Position numbers and translations under genes: made by a program
Part shown: piece by piece, positions 59,801 through 64,000 of the stretch
How positions within the stretch are numbered: position 1 is the stretch's first letter
Layout: each line of letters begins with the position of its first letter
Notes under the pieces: model-generated
Told to the model about the DNA's origin: nothing
The model's input: the letters and a program-made list of their open reading frames with translations, nothing else
Databases searched by the model: none
Assembly: GCF_900453105.1 (NCBI RefSeq)
Contig: NZ_UGPW01000001.1
Coordinates: 620,001 to 684,000, forward strand
Reading direction: 5' to 3'
Origin: Moraxella ovis
GTDB lineage: Bacteria; Pseudomonadota; Gammaproteobacteria; Pseudomonadales; Moraxellaceae
Length of the DNA: 64,000 bases

Positions 59801-60796
59801 GATGTACTAAAAGTTGGTAACATCACCATCACTCCAGACGGCATCAGTGCTGCTGGTACGAAAGTCACCAATGTGGCCGATGGCACCAATAACCAAGACG
59901 CCGTCAATGTCTCTCAGCTGAACAAAGCCAAAGCGGCAGCCACCACCGAGGTCAAAGCAGGTAACAATGTCAGCATCGACAGCACCAAAGGTGCTCAAGG
60001 TCAGGACATCTACACCATCAGTGCTAAAGATCGTTCGGCGAAAGTTGTTGCCAAAGCTCAAGGCTTGATTGCTGTCGAAACAGGCGACACAACCGACATC
60101 GATGGTGCACAAACCACCAGCTACACCGTTGATTTGACTGACAAAGCCAAAGAAGACATCGCCAAAGGTGTTAAAGCATTAAATAAGGTGGATAGCCAAG
60201 GTCTGACCTTTAAGGCAGACAACGGCTCAACTGACGCACGCAAACTGGGCGACACGCTCAATGTCAAAGGTGATAATAAGAACATCACCACTAAGGCAGC
60301 AGGCGATGCCATCGAGGTTCAGCTGAAATCTGACATCACTGTCGATAGTGTTACTACTGGCAACAGCAAGCTTGACACAACAGGTCTGACCATCAACGCA
60401 GCAACACCTGCCAACACTGTCAGCTTGACAGCACAAGGTTTGAACAACGGTGGTCAACGCATCACCAATGTCGCACCTGGTGTTGATATGACGGATGCTG
60501 TGAATGTGGGGCAGTTGATGAGGGCAACCAACCATCTGGCTGGTCGCATCGATGATGTCGCTAATCAGTCAAATGCTGGTGTGTCTTCTGCCATGGCAAT
60601 GGCAGCACTACCACAGGCTTATATCCCAGGTAAGTCAATGTTGACTGGTGGTATCGCCAGCTACAATGGCGAGGGTGCAGTGGCAGTTGGCTTCTCGAAG
60701 CTCTCTGACAACGGTCGCTGGGTTCTTAAGATGTCTGGTTCTGCCGATACCAAAGGTAAAGCAGGCGGCTCAGTGGGTGCAGGCTTCCACTTCTAA
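47891..60796 (+). CDS. Giant trimeric autotransporter adhesin with collagen-like domain
   Basis: Surface adhesin of 4,301 residues, expected to form a homotrimer anchored in the outer membrane. In order: an extended signal peptide (MNSIYKIVFNKATGTYQAVAE, cleavage near residue 62); a short N-terminal domain; a 50-triplet Gly-x-y collagen-like region at residues 120-269, containing an RGD at 197-199; head and neck motifs (RQIINVAAGSSDTDAVNVAQL, repeated later); a long array of stalk repeats; an internal YadA-head block at about 1537-1620; many NNSGFTLxANG stalk modules; a second Gly-rich GKDGKDG region at about 3263-3335; and a C-terminal YadA-type membrane anchor ending GAGFHF. The frame is intact. 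AAGG lies eight bases before the ATG (a TTG two codons earlier is less likely). Adhesion to host tissue is the likely role by family. Confidence 0.93.
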   Translation: MNSIYKIVFNKATGTYQAVAEFAKSHTRAGGVVGSKPASRSRSILAALPLSLLALSVGEAMADSDDGWTLQANNTPVANNDDNGLVKWGNTVNFRGEGSITVEGKYEGDARTIIIKGGTGVPGPVGPAGEPGLPGEAGPLGPPGAMGPAGPRGLAGPAGPKGERGEQGPAGRDGATGAKGDRGETGPAGPTGPQGPRGDKGETGERGPKGDQGERGPKGDAGPKGEQGIQGPKGDTGPQGEKGDAGPKGDTGEQGPQGPKGDKGDPGDNKDMYVHVNTSEGGQHPGDAGTNRGKVDEKGGATGDKSVTAGVNAKATAIGGVALGSESKADRDAITQPATTNGVANARQSQVYSPLTADAKQNDEVNKLDTAITETVKGNQGAVSVGSADNTRQIINVAAGSSDTDAVNVAQLKAVAGLPMSFEADKDDNQQDTNKVIQRKLGEKLSIKGADGAGIITNTNNAGDGIEISLKIQDDNPLTVGEQGLHLNIDDDVVTLVNGDRGIKKLSVKSRDFEADQDKDGGNGNKTVTRKLGESLKLNGKTDGGIITQVNQAQDGIDIAVKPDGMKGVEVGAGGVAVKINDQKGVQFGTDGKIEVKPNTNKGVEVTAEGVGVNIDDQAGVKFNGGKVAVNLAPNKGLEFDANNGHGIAVKPHHGISVDQNGVSAKPDVAKGITVDAQGIGVNIDDNGGLQFNPAQPANNGERKLAVKPHHGITVDNNGVSVKPKANGGVEVTADGVSVKPNNAKGVTVDQDGIGINVNQAGPLTVDGQGLSINVGDQFTIADANGKKQLQAKARIFEADKGKDGSNTGNSVSRKLGETLKINGKANSGIVTQVNQDQDGIDVAVKPNKAMGIDVTPGGVAVQIDKNAGVDFNNGKVAVKLADDKGLEFDGDNINGKGISVKAGNGITVNQNGVSVKPKDNGALTVNNAGVAVNVDDKGIKIEGNKLTIKPNKARGIEITEGGVAVKVEKSDNNPLQFGNKGGLELNTDPSTLKVELTNNNGGLPSKQLKVNLKDKGGIKAEGNEGLKVDVDGTTVQINAAGKVSAKTTKLKPNAQTGKIDAPANGEGDALVTAKTVADAINNSGFTLANSHSGTGQSAGDSELIKAGDKVTIDAGDNISVIQAGGRVSIATKDDVIFNHVIANHITANDGLIVGNTENGRTVIRLSSTGNVGREQNIITGLTDNLPRAGRDTITLTPNDLFDLDNVDVDLAEKQKALSRVANISDVLSAGFHLQNNGEAKDFIRPYDVMDFVNGNGTSVSITKDLAKKSSIKVDVQVDDKTVEIKGGKVSAKTTDLKPNEQTGKIEDLANGDGDKLVTATTVANAINKAGFKVKTAKDSGGEVENGGYEDGHLIKTGDEVTIDAGKNIKLKQEAGKISIATKDDVNFSSVQFGDNGPKITKDDQGGIKVSNKDGQPVKITNVANGAGPNDAVNVKQLTEAKAKYYADEDSTPPEKDGATNTATNKENAKALDQGIVGIKGGKTGDKADDKNITTTINTTEGTIEVALNPDVKGLTSIQFAEGEGVKVGDDVTFATENATAVGRGAVAFGEDTSAFGNSALAIAPGAQAVGARAKAWGIDAQALGPNAQALANNAQAIGANSRVIVDGGVALGAYSIADRVVTQDPITYNQNANVEFGEVYTPVPDGTQSPAAWLANQAIKDTVKGTLGAVSVGDDENTRQIINVAAGSEDTDAVNVAQLRALSELPMSFNADFGDAIERRLGETLTIHGRDNSVYTVTNGQDKAIEIGVRANEAMGVQITPGGVAVKLEKDANNPLQFGNKGGLELKVDANTLAVDNNTNVLGGDKKLKVKLADKGGITTKTDGDKNSNGLKVDVDNTTVQINEAGKVAAKTTTLTPNQGTGKIDAPNEGDKNALITAGDVANAINNSGFTLETSHAGTGQSAGASELIKAGEKVTLEAGDNISVIQAGGKVRITTTDDVVFNNVSAKQGLFVGDTADGRTAIRVTSEGRAGREKNTITGLTHNLTQAGRDQLNLRPANDFLDLDNIKVDLTEKQKALSSAATVRDVLSTGFNLHNDGVPKDFVRTYDTIDFVDTKSADIKVFTDPLKDNKISKISVDVKIDPNKGLEVTDKGIGIKLRNEANNPLYVDEHGITVLTTDLGTTIDGKLVELGDEKENHLVNAKSIVDAINNSGFVAKANGDNGEVINPGDVLELANGRNIEITRDGGKFTIGTAKDGIFNSLSVGGDYGNVMIDEHGLRMGDVHIGPTGINAGDTRIHNVADGVDPGDAVNVAQLINAMEKSTEHVTSEDGSVFVQQSVHPVTKATTFDLSVNTDNITLTKDDDGRVMAKTTEIVIGGDGMVTADDDNALLNAGDIVDAINNSGFTVQANGKDGKLVKAGDKVNFIDGNFTNVTLEKGEDGQNNIKVNVNAQGVVEKAQLPVVYTDAEGNKLTKKADGSFVNKEGQKVDPADVIASINNGKGSTTEPTNLANVAGSLTPTYNVGDMIVGPNGKLTDTPILDATQSQKAPQGQHLANIYNNAATVGDILNVGWNLQGNGEEVDFVKAYDTVNFVNGTGTTAVTKASEDGKTSTVQYDVNVDDETITTKKDPQDPAKTVITAKTTKLNTNPQGGNEAGKVTVEGGNKNALITAGDVANAINNSGFTLQANGKDGKLVKAGDKVNFIDGNFTNVTLEKGENGQNNIKVNVNAQGVVEKAQLPVVYTDAAGNKLTLKDGKFIGKDGKAVDPADVIASINNGKGSTTEPTNLANVAGNLTPTYNAGDMIVGPNGKLINEPVTEATRVQEAPQGQDLANMYNNAATVGDVINSGFNLQENGWSRDFVKAYDTVNFIDGEGTKASVITDQNGKESMIKFDINVDDTKGLTIAPNTGKLGIKINADSPLITDKDGLNIQTDGTTIKVEGNQLIANTATLDDANKDGKIEIGRDGDQNALVTAKTVANAINNSGFTLKANGKDGKLVKAGDAVSINEGDNIKVTHDKDGNISISGKKDVDLTTAVFTDEGGNRTGIGGSGVFIVPNGVDPKTQPNDIVTLTVNGLNNGGNSITNVKSNLANNNIATEVPAQNRKDSLAGKVNNAATVGDVLNAGWNLQNNGQPVDVISHADSVNFINGRGTTVVTDNDPATGTTTIKVDSPIAYVDGNKADATDTSTPSNTVKLYGKDNSPVQVTNIASGVRGKVTPTGNNGEPTAKDVANAIKTASGDTLNNAVNVGDLKATINDTITTVSTNAYGLKDKAGKEFKQNLGSTVQITGDENINTEVVEVTDKDGQKGHALKVSLNPTLEIGAKDGKDGKDGVDGKLGINGKDGSAIVLNGKDGSIGLNGKDGKDGLTFKAADGAQGVDGKDGANGLPGKAGQTRIVYETKDKDGNTNTEQVANLNDGLIFTGNDGTLNRHKLNSVVKIVGEGVNAIESGKFESARGNINVKANGTDALEIQLSKDIDLTKDGSITIGDTVLTDNGLTIIDGPSVTKDGINAGGKKITNVADGEDDADVVNVKQLKGARTTVTSSDKSISVVDTNQGQDGKNLAYDIKVDSQALVESAQLPVVYTDAEGNKLTLKNGKFIGKDGKEVDPADVIVSINNGKGSTTQPTNLANVAGSLAPTYNVGDMIVGPNGRLTTNPIFDATKEQAAPQGQQLANIYNNAATVGDVLNAGFNLQANGKAADFVKAYDTVNFANGTGTTVVVDNTDGKTSTIKVDVNVDDETITTKQDPNDPAKTVITAKTTKLNTNPQGGNEAGKVTVEGNQGDALVTAKTVADAINNSGFTLKANGEAGKLIKAGDTISINQGDNIKVTQDENGNLTVATKQDVAFETVKVGDTLKVGDVIINQDGINAGNQKVTNVADGNISKGSKDAVNGGQIYQLKADLTKGINAAKTEVEGEGFAEVTSKVGSNGQTIYTVNVAKAAPATVDASGKLNIQGADGNKVLSAADTINAINNSGFTLKANGEDGKLVKAGDAVSINQGNNTRVFQDDNGNIVVETKDDVAFETVKVGDVLKVGNITITPDGISAAGTKVTNVADGTNNQDAVNVSQLNKAKAAATTEVKAGNNVSIDSTKGAQGQDIYTISAKDRSAKVVAKAQGLIAVETGDTTDIDGAQTTSYTVDLTDKAKEDIAKGVKALNKVDSQGLTFKADNGSTDARKLGDTLNVKGDNKNITTKAAGDAIEVQLKSDITVDSVTTGNSKLDTTGLTINAATPANTVSLTAQGLNNGGQRITNVAPGVDMTDAVNVGQLMRATNHLAGRIDDVANQSNAGVSSAMAMAALPQAYIPGKSMLTGGIASYNGEGAVAVGFSKLSDNGRWVLKMSGSADTKGKAGGSVGAGFHF
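48248..48697 (+). other. Region encoding 50 uninterrupted Gly-x-y triplets
   Basis: Codes for residues 120-269 of the giant adhesin: 50 Gly-x-y triplets without a break, rich in GPK, GDx and GER units, charged as in bacterial collagens. It includes GPRGDK (an RGD) and several GER units. The DNA uses near-repeated 9-15 base words such as GGTCCTAAAGG, so the number of triplets could change by recombination or slippage. Confidence 0.95.
54934..55114 (+). repeat. Long direct repeat in the adhesin gene, copy A
   Basis: This 181-base block recurs at 55768-55948 with two differences by eye, at a period of 834 bases (278 codons). Both encode the module starting QANGKDGKLVKAGDKVNFIDG. Related but more diverged copies occur around 58430-59110. 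Recombination between copies would remove or add 278 residues in frame. Confidence 0.9.
55768..55948 (+). repeat. Long direct repeat in the adhesin gene, copy B
   Basis: Second copy of the 181-base block at 54934-55114, in the same frame and orientation. Confidence 0.9.
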
Positions 60797-60816
60797 ACCG
60801 CTGTTGTAAGTAGCTC

Positions 60817-60852
60817 ATTCCATACCCTGATGAAATCATTGGGGTATGGAAT
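60817..60852 (+). terminator. Hairpin after the giant adhesin gene
   Basis: ATTCCATACCC pairs with GGGTATGGAAT; the loop can form TGAT with ATCA. There is no T tract, so it may be a processing or stability hairpin and not a true terminator. Confidence 0.5.
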
Positions 60853-60920
60853 TGATTAAAAATTTTCAATTCCTTTATGATCTTAACAAAATATGATTTT
60901 TTGTTACCTAGGATACTATT

Positions 60921-61871
60921 ATGAAAAAAATTACCACATTAAGTGCTGCTGTGGCAATGCTTGCACTGTCAGGCTGTATGGGCACTAAGCAAATCAGCCA
61001 AAATATCACCAGTGAAGGCACCATTGCCGCCGAAGACATCTATTTTCCAAAACTAGATGATGCATGGCAAAAAGATGGGCAGTTTCCAAATCGTGAAAAT
61101 CTGATGAAGATTCGCCCTGGTATTGCCAAAGATGAATTGTATCAATTGATTGGTCGCCCACACTTTAACGAATCACACCGTGCTCGTGAGTGGGACTATA
61201 TCATGAAGTTTTATAAGGCTGATGACAGCGTTAAGGTATGTCAGTATAAAGTTATTTTTGATGAAAACTTCCGTGGTCAAGAGTTTTATTGGTTGCCAAA
61301 AGAGTGTGCTGCTTATGCCAAGCCGCCAAAAGCACCTCAGCCAATCATCATCAATACTCCAGCACCAGCACCAGCGCCAGTAGCACCACCACCTGCACCA
61401 GTTGAAATCATTAATGAGCGTATCAACCTAGAAGCAGACGCACTATTTAAGTTTGATAAATATGAACTCAAAGACATGCTACCTGCAGGTCGCGCGAAGC
61501 TTGACGAACTGGCTCGTCAGCTACTAGAGTGGGAAAAACGTGGTGAAAGCCGCATCCACTTAGTAGGTCACACTGACCGTCTAGGTAGCCACGAATACAA
61601 CATGACGCTATCACAACGTCGTGCCGAGACTGTTCGTACTTACCTAATCTCGCGTGGTGTGAACGCAGCGACAATGTCTGCAGCGGGCGCAGGCAAACTG
61701 CAACAAATCCATCAGTGCTCTGACAACCAACCACGTCAAGCATTGATCGACTGCTTGCAGCCAAACCGTCGCGTAGAAGTGAACGTTGCTGTATATGCCT
61801 TCACTCAAAATGGCGGTACTCAGCAAATCCAAATGAACCAAGATTATCAGAACTTCAACCAAGCTCAATAA
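60921..61871 (+). CDS. OmpA-family lipoprotein with BamE-like N-terminal domain
   Basis: Outer-membrane lipoprotein of 316 residues that probably ties the outer membrane to peptidoglycan. Lipobox LSGC gives lipidated Cys19. The next part (IRPGIAKDELYQLIGRPHFNE, REWDYIMKF) has the SmpA/OmlA (BamE) pattern, a Pro/Ala-rich linker (about residues 135-165) follows, and the C-terminal OmpA domain has EADALFKFDKYELKD, VGHTDRLGSHEYNMTLSQRRAETV and PNRRVEV, the peptidoglycan-binding pattern. The combination of BamE-like and OmpA-like domains in one lipoprotein is the notable point. It has its own terminator. Confidence 0.9.
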   Translation: MKKITTLSAAVAMLALSGCMGTKQISQNITSEGTIAAEDIYFPKLDDAWQKDGQFPNRENLMKIRPGIAKDELYQLIGRPHFNESHRAREWDYIMKFYKADDSVKVCQYKVIFDENFRGQEFYWLPKECAAYAKPPKAPQPIIINTPAPAPAPVAPPPAPVEIINERINLEADALFKFDKYELKDMLPAGRAKLDELARQLLEWEKRGESRIHLVGHTDRLGSHEYNMTLSQRRAETVRTYLISRGVNAATMSAAGAGKLQQIHQCSDNQPRQALIDCLQPNRRVEVNVAVYAFTQNGGTQQIQMNQDYQNFNQAQ

Positions 61872-61884
61872 TCTTAAGTTCAAA

Positions 61885-61920
61885 CAACAAAAAACCGCGC
61901 TTATGGGCGGTTTTTTGTTG
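61885..61920. terminator. Rho-independent terminator after the OmpA-family gene
   Basis: CAACAAAAAACCGC pairs with GCGGTTTTTTGTTG around an eight-base loop. A tracts on the other side may also serve the convergent SCP2 gene. Confidence 0.9.
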
Positions 61921-61969
61921 CCTTTGAAATGATTGATGAAATGTTAGCTTAATTATGATTAGGATAGGA

Positions 61970-62353
61970 TTAGAATTCAGTAATCGCTAAGATCTGTTTA
62001 AATAATGCCTTTTGTTCAGGGCTTGGCTTGGCAGACTGTAATGCCATGACCGCACTCATGTCGCCATCAACACGAATCTTGCCCATCATGAATGCTTCGA
62101 TGGCAAGGCTGGTGTCGCCTGTCTTGATGATATTACCTAATGTATCACCATCGATGGTAATAGTGCTGACTGCGCCATCGGTATGACCTTGATGGATTTT
62201 ACCATTCTTTAGGTGGAGTAGGGTGGGTGAGCTTTGTTCGACAGTGGCATTTAGAACTAGCGAGTCAAGCGAAGGCGGCAGATTAAGTTCGCCCGACTGT
62301 GCGTTAAGAGCCACCACTTCATCGAACCAAGTTTGAGATAGAAATTGCGCCAT
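61970..62353 (-). CDS. SCP2 sterol-binding domain protein
   Basis: Small soluble protein of 127 residues with an SCP2-like fold: LLHLKNGKIHQGHTDGAVSTITIDGDTL and IEAFMMGKIRVDGDMSAVMALQ. SCP2 domains bind lipids; the substrate here is unknown. The ATG at 62353 follows a perfect AAGGAG, which decides against the start at 62398. Convergent with the OmpA-family gene. Confidence 0.85.
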   Translation of the reverse strand: MAQFLSQTWFDEVVALNAQSGELNLPPSLDSLVLNATVEQSSPTLLHLKNGKIHQGHTDGAVSTITIDGDTLGNIIKTGDTSLAIEAFMMGKIRVDGDMSAVMALQSAKPSPEQKALFKQILAITEF

Positions 62354-63061
62354 ATTATTCTCCTTGTGAATAGATGGATAAGTTAAACGTGAACGCATTA
62401 TAAATCAAAAACGGGTATAAAAGCAGCTAATTAATAACAGTTACTAAAATCATGCAATTAAACAGATAGATGACGGATTTTGCGGAGTAGTGGCAATATC
62501 GGAATTGCAATAATTAAAGGAGATAAAGATTTATTGGATAATAAGTGTTGGATGTTTCATAGATCTATGCTCAATATTAAGCATAAAATTAGTATTTAAT
62601 TGTTTTAAATCATGTCAAAATGATGAAAATTAGCCAAAAACGTCAAATTATTGCCAAAAAATCCAAATATTTTTACAAAAGATGCGCTAAAAATTACATT
62701 TGTGTTGTATAATAAAAGGTGAAAAGTACTGGTAATACCACATTATCAGTATGGAATTAATCTTTGTGGATGAATTGAACATTCACTCAACGCAAGCTAA
62801 GCCACTCATCTGAGAAGCAAGCTAAACGCATACAGTGTTAAGATTTTCTATCTTTGTTGTGTTTTCCTTATAAAAATTAAGGATTTTTTGCTGTTACTCG
62901 CTTTGATGTGATGATATTTGTGGCGCTTTGCGTTAAAATATACAGATATGAATCAAAAAGCGTCGATTTTATTGTTTATCGCAAATTAGACAGCCATGCT
63001 GACGCACTAGCCAAAACAATAAAACTCGCTAAATAAATCGGGCTGCACAGGAAAATATCCA
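62354..63061. other. Long intergenic region upstream of ccoN
   Basis: About 700 AT-rich bases with no gene seen. A perfect TATAAT occurs at 62708-62713 without a good -35. Two copies of CAAGCTAA lie near 62791 and 62820. No convincing FNR/ANR site (TTGAT-N4-ATCAA), which often controls cbb3 oxidase genes, was found by eye. If the promoter is at 62708, ccoN has a leader of about 340 bases. Confidence 0.5.
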
Positions 63062-64000
63062 ATGAGTCTAAATAACACAGCAGTAGCCCCGAATGTTGAC
63101 CATGAATATGAAATCACCATCGTGCGTTTCTTTACTGTCATGGCGGTATTTTGGGGTATCGTTGGCATGACTGTGGGTGTGTTTATCGCATCTCAGTTAG
63201 CATGGCCAGCACTTAACTTTGATACATCTTGGTTGTCCTTTGGACGTTTAAGACCGTTACATACCAACGCGGTTATTTTCGCGTTTGGTGGTTCGGCTCT
63301 TTTTGCAACATCATATTACATCGTACAGCGCACTTGTAAGACACGTTTGTTCGCACCCTATTTGGCATGGTTTACCTTTTGGGGGTGGCAAGCGGTTATT
63401 GTGGCTGCTGTGCTTACATTGCCATTGGGTTTTACATCCGCTAAAGAGTATGCGGAACTAGAATGGCCGATTGACATCATGATTGCATTGGTGTGGGTGG
63501 CTTATGCCGTTGTCTTTTTTGGCACGCTGATTAAGCGTCAGACTTCGCACATCTACGTAGCGAACTGGTTTTTTGCAGCGTTTATCATTACCATTGCACT
63601 ACTTCACATCGTGAATAACCTTGCCATTCCAGTGGGTATGTGGAAATCATACTCGCTATATGGCGGTGCAACAGATGCCATGGTTCAATGGTGGTATGGT
63701 CACAACGCGGTAGGTTTCTACTTGACAGCAGCATTCTTGGGCATGATGTATTATTTCATTCCTGTGCAAGTTGGTCGTCCTGTTTATTCTTATCGTCTGT
63801 CTATCGTTCACTTCTGGGCTCTGATCGCTTCATACATGTGGGCAGGTGGTCACCATCTACATTATTCAGCGCTACCTGACTGGACTCAGTCATTGGGTAT
63901 GGTGTTCTCGCTAATCCTATTCGCACCTTCTTGGGGTGGTATGATTAACGGGGTATTGACACTATCAGGCAGCTGGGACAAACTAAGAACTGACCCGATC
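63062..64000 (+). CDS. ccoN: Cytochrome cbb3 oxidase subunit I, cut by window end
   Basis: Catalytic haem-copper subunit of the cbb3-type terminal oxidase in the inner membrane, used at low oxygen. The first 313 residues are present and the frame runs off the window. Family marks include [19 protein letters not shown] with a haem-ligand His, [29 protein letters not shown] with a copper-site His, and the HH pair in AGGHHLHY. An AGGAAAA lies shortly before the ATG. The copper pump ccoI is 43 kb upstream. ccoO, ccoP and others would be expected just outside. Confidence 0.95.
   Translation, partial: MSLNNTAVAPNVDHEYEITIVRFFTVMAVFWGIVGMTVGVFIASQLAWPALNFDTSWLSFGRLRPLHTNAVIFAFGGSALFATSYYIVQRTCKTRLFAPYLAWFTFWGWQAVIVAAVLTLPLGFTSAKEYAELEWPIDIMIALVWVAYAVVFFGTLIKRQTSHIYVANWFFAAFIITIALLHIVNNLAIPVGMWKSYSLYGGATDAMVQWWYGHNAVGFYLTAAFLGMMYYFIPVQVGRPVYSYRLSIVHFWALIASYMWAGGHHLHYSALPDWTQSLGMVFSLILFAPSWGGMINGVLTLSGSWDKLRTDPI

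Noticed and set aside
62354..63061. FNR/ANR site upstream of ccoN
   Set aside because: Only partial half-sites such as TTGATGTGATGA were seen; none fits TTGAT-N4-ATCAA.

Overview
The window looks like a chromosomal segment from a gammaproteobacterium of the family Moraxellaceae, most likely Moraxella or a close relative. The case rests on gene order (pyrG-kdsA-eno-ftsB-ispD; prmA-fis-purH; ubiE-ubiJ-ubiB), on protein families typical of the group (OppA-like peptide-binding lipoprotein, a BamE/OmpA-domain lipoprotein, FFLEELY-motif protein), and on a large trimeric autotransporter with simple-sequence DNA next to it. No tRNA, rRNA, CRISPR array, prophage or intact insertion sequence was seen. 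The species was not determined.

Layout. 1-10.4 kb: end of tag, a broken DUF4105 membrane-protein gene, then pyrG, kdsA, eno, ftsB, ispD, comEC and an S49 protease, all on the plus strand. 10.4-16.7 kb (minus): a small ribbon-helix-helix-like protein, purH, a frameshifted fis, prmA and the bifunctional penicillin-binding protein 1b. 17-21.9 kb: copper ATPase ccoI, a Bax-inhibitor-like membrane protein, nadK and a DUF1315 protein. 22-23.5 kb: an AT-rich accessory patch with an XRE regulator, a small membrane protein and two cysteine-rich lipoproteins. 23.6-30.3 kb: the ubiquinone genes ubiE-ubiJ-ubiB, an FFLEELY-motif gene divergent from a phosphate transporter with Pho-box-like sites between them, then sdhE and its membrane partner. 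30.4-46.2 kb: a mixture of housekeeping and envelope genes (YidB-like, DASS carrier, HAD phosphatase, dinB, rsmE, ahcY behind an apparent SAH riboswitch, MscS channel, tatD, oppA, dusA, yceI, CPBP protease, glmM). 46.6-60.8 kb: a surface-adhesin locus with a decayed trimeric autotransporter gene, a (TCGCA)10 pentanucleotide tract, a strong hairpin, and one reading frame of about 4,300 codons encoding a giant trimeric autotransporter with a 50-triplet collagen-like domain. 60.9-64 kb: the OmpA-family lipoprotein, an SCP2-domain protein and the start of ccoN.

How the genes fit together. Much of the window is envelope building (KDO via KdsA, UDP-GlcNAc via GlmM, isoprenoids via IspD, PBP1b, FtsB) and aerobic respiration (UbiE/J/B, SdhE, CcoI copper supply, CcoN). 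The most interesting parts are regulatory or decaying: the fis gene inactivated by a perfect 14-bp tandem duplication, the SAH riboswitch, the paired Pho boxes, and the adhesin locus, whose pentanucleotide tract looks like a phase-variation switch. All functional calls come from reading the sequence; no database search was run.
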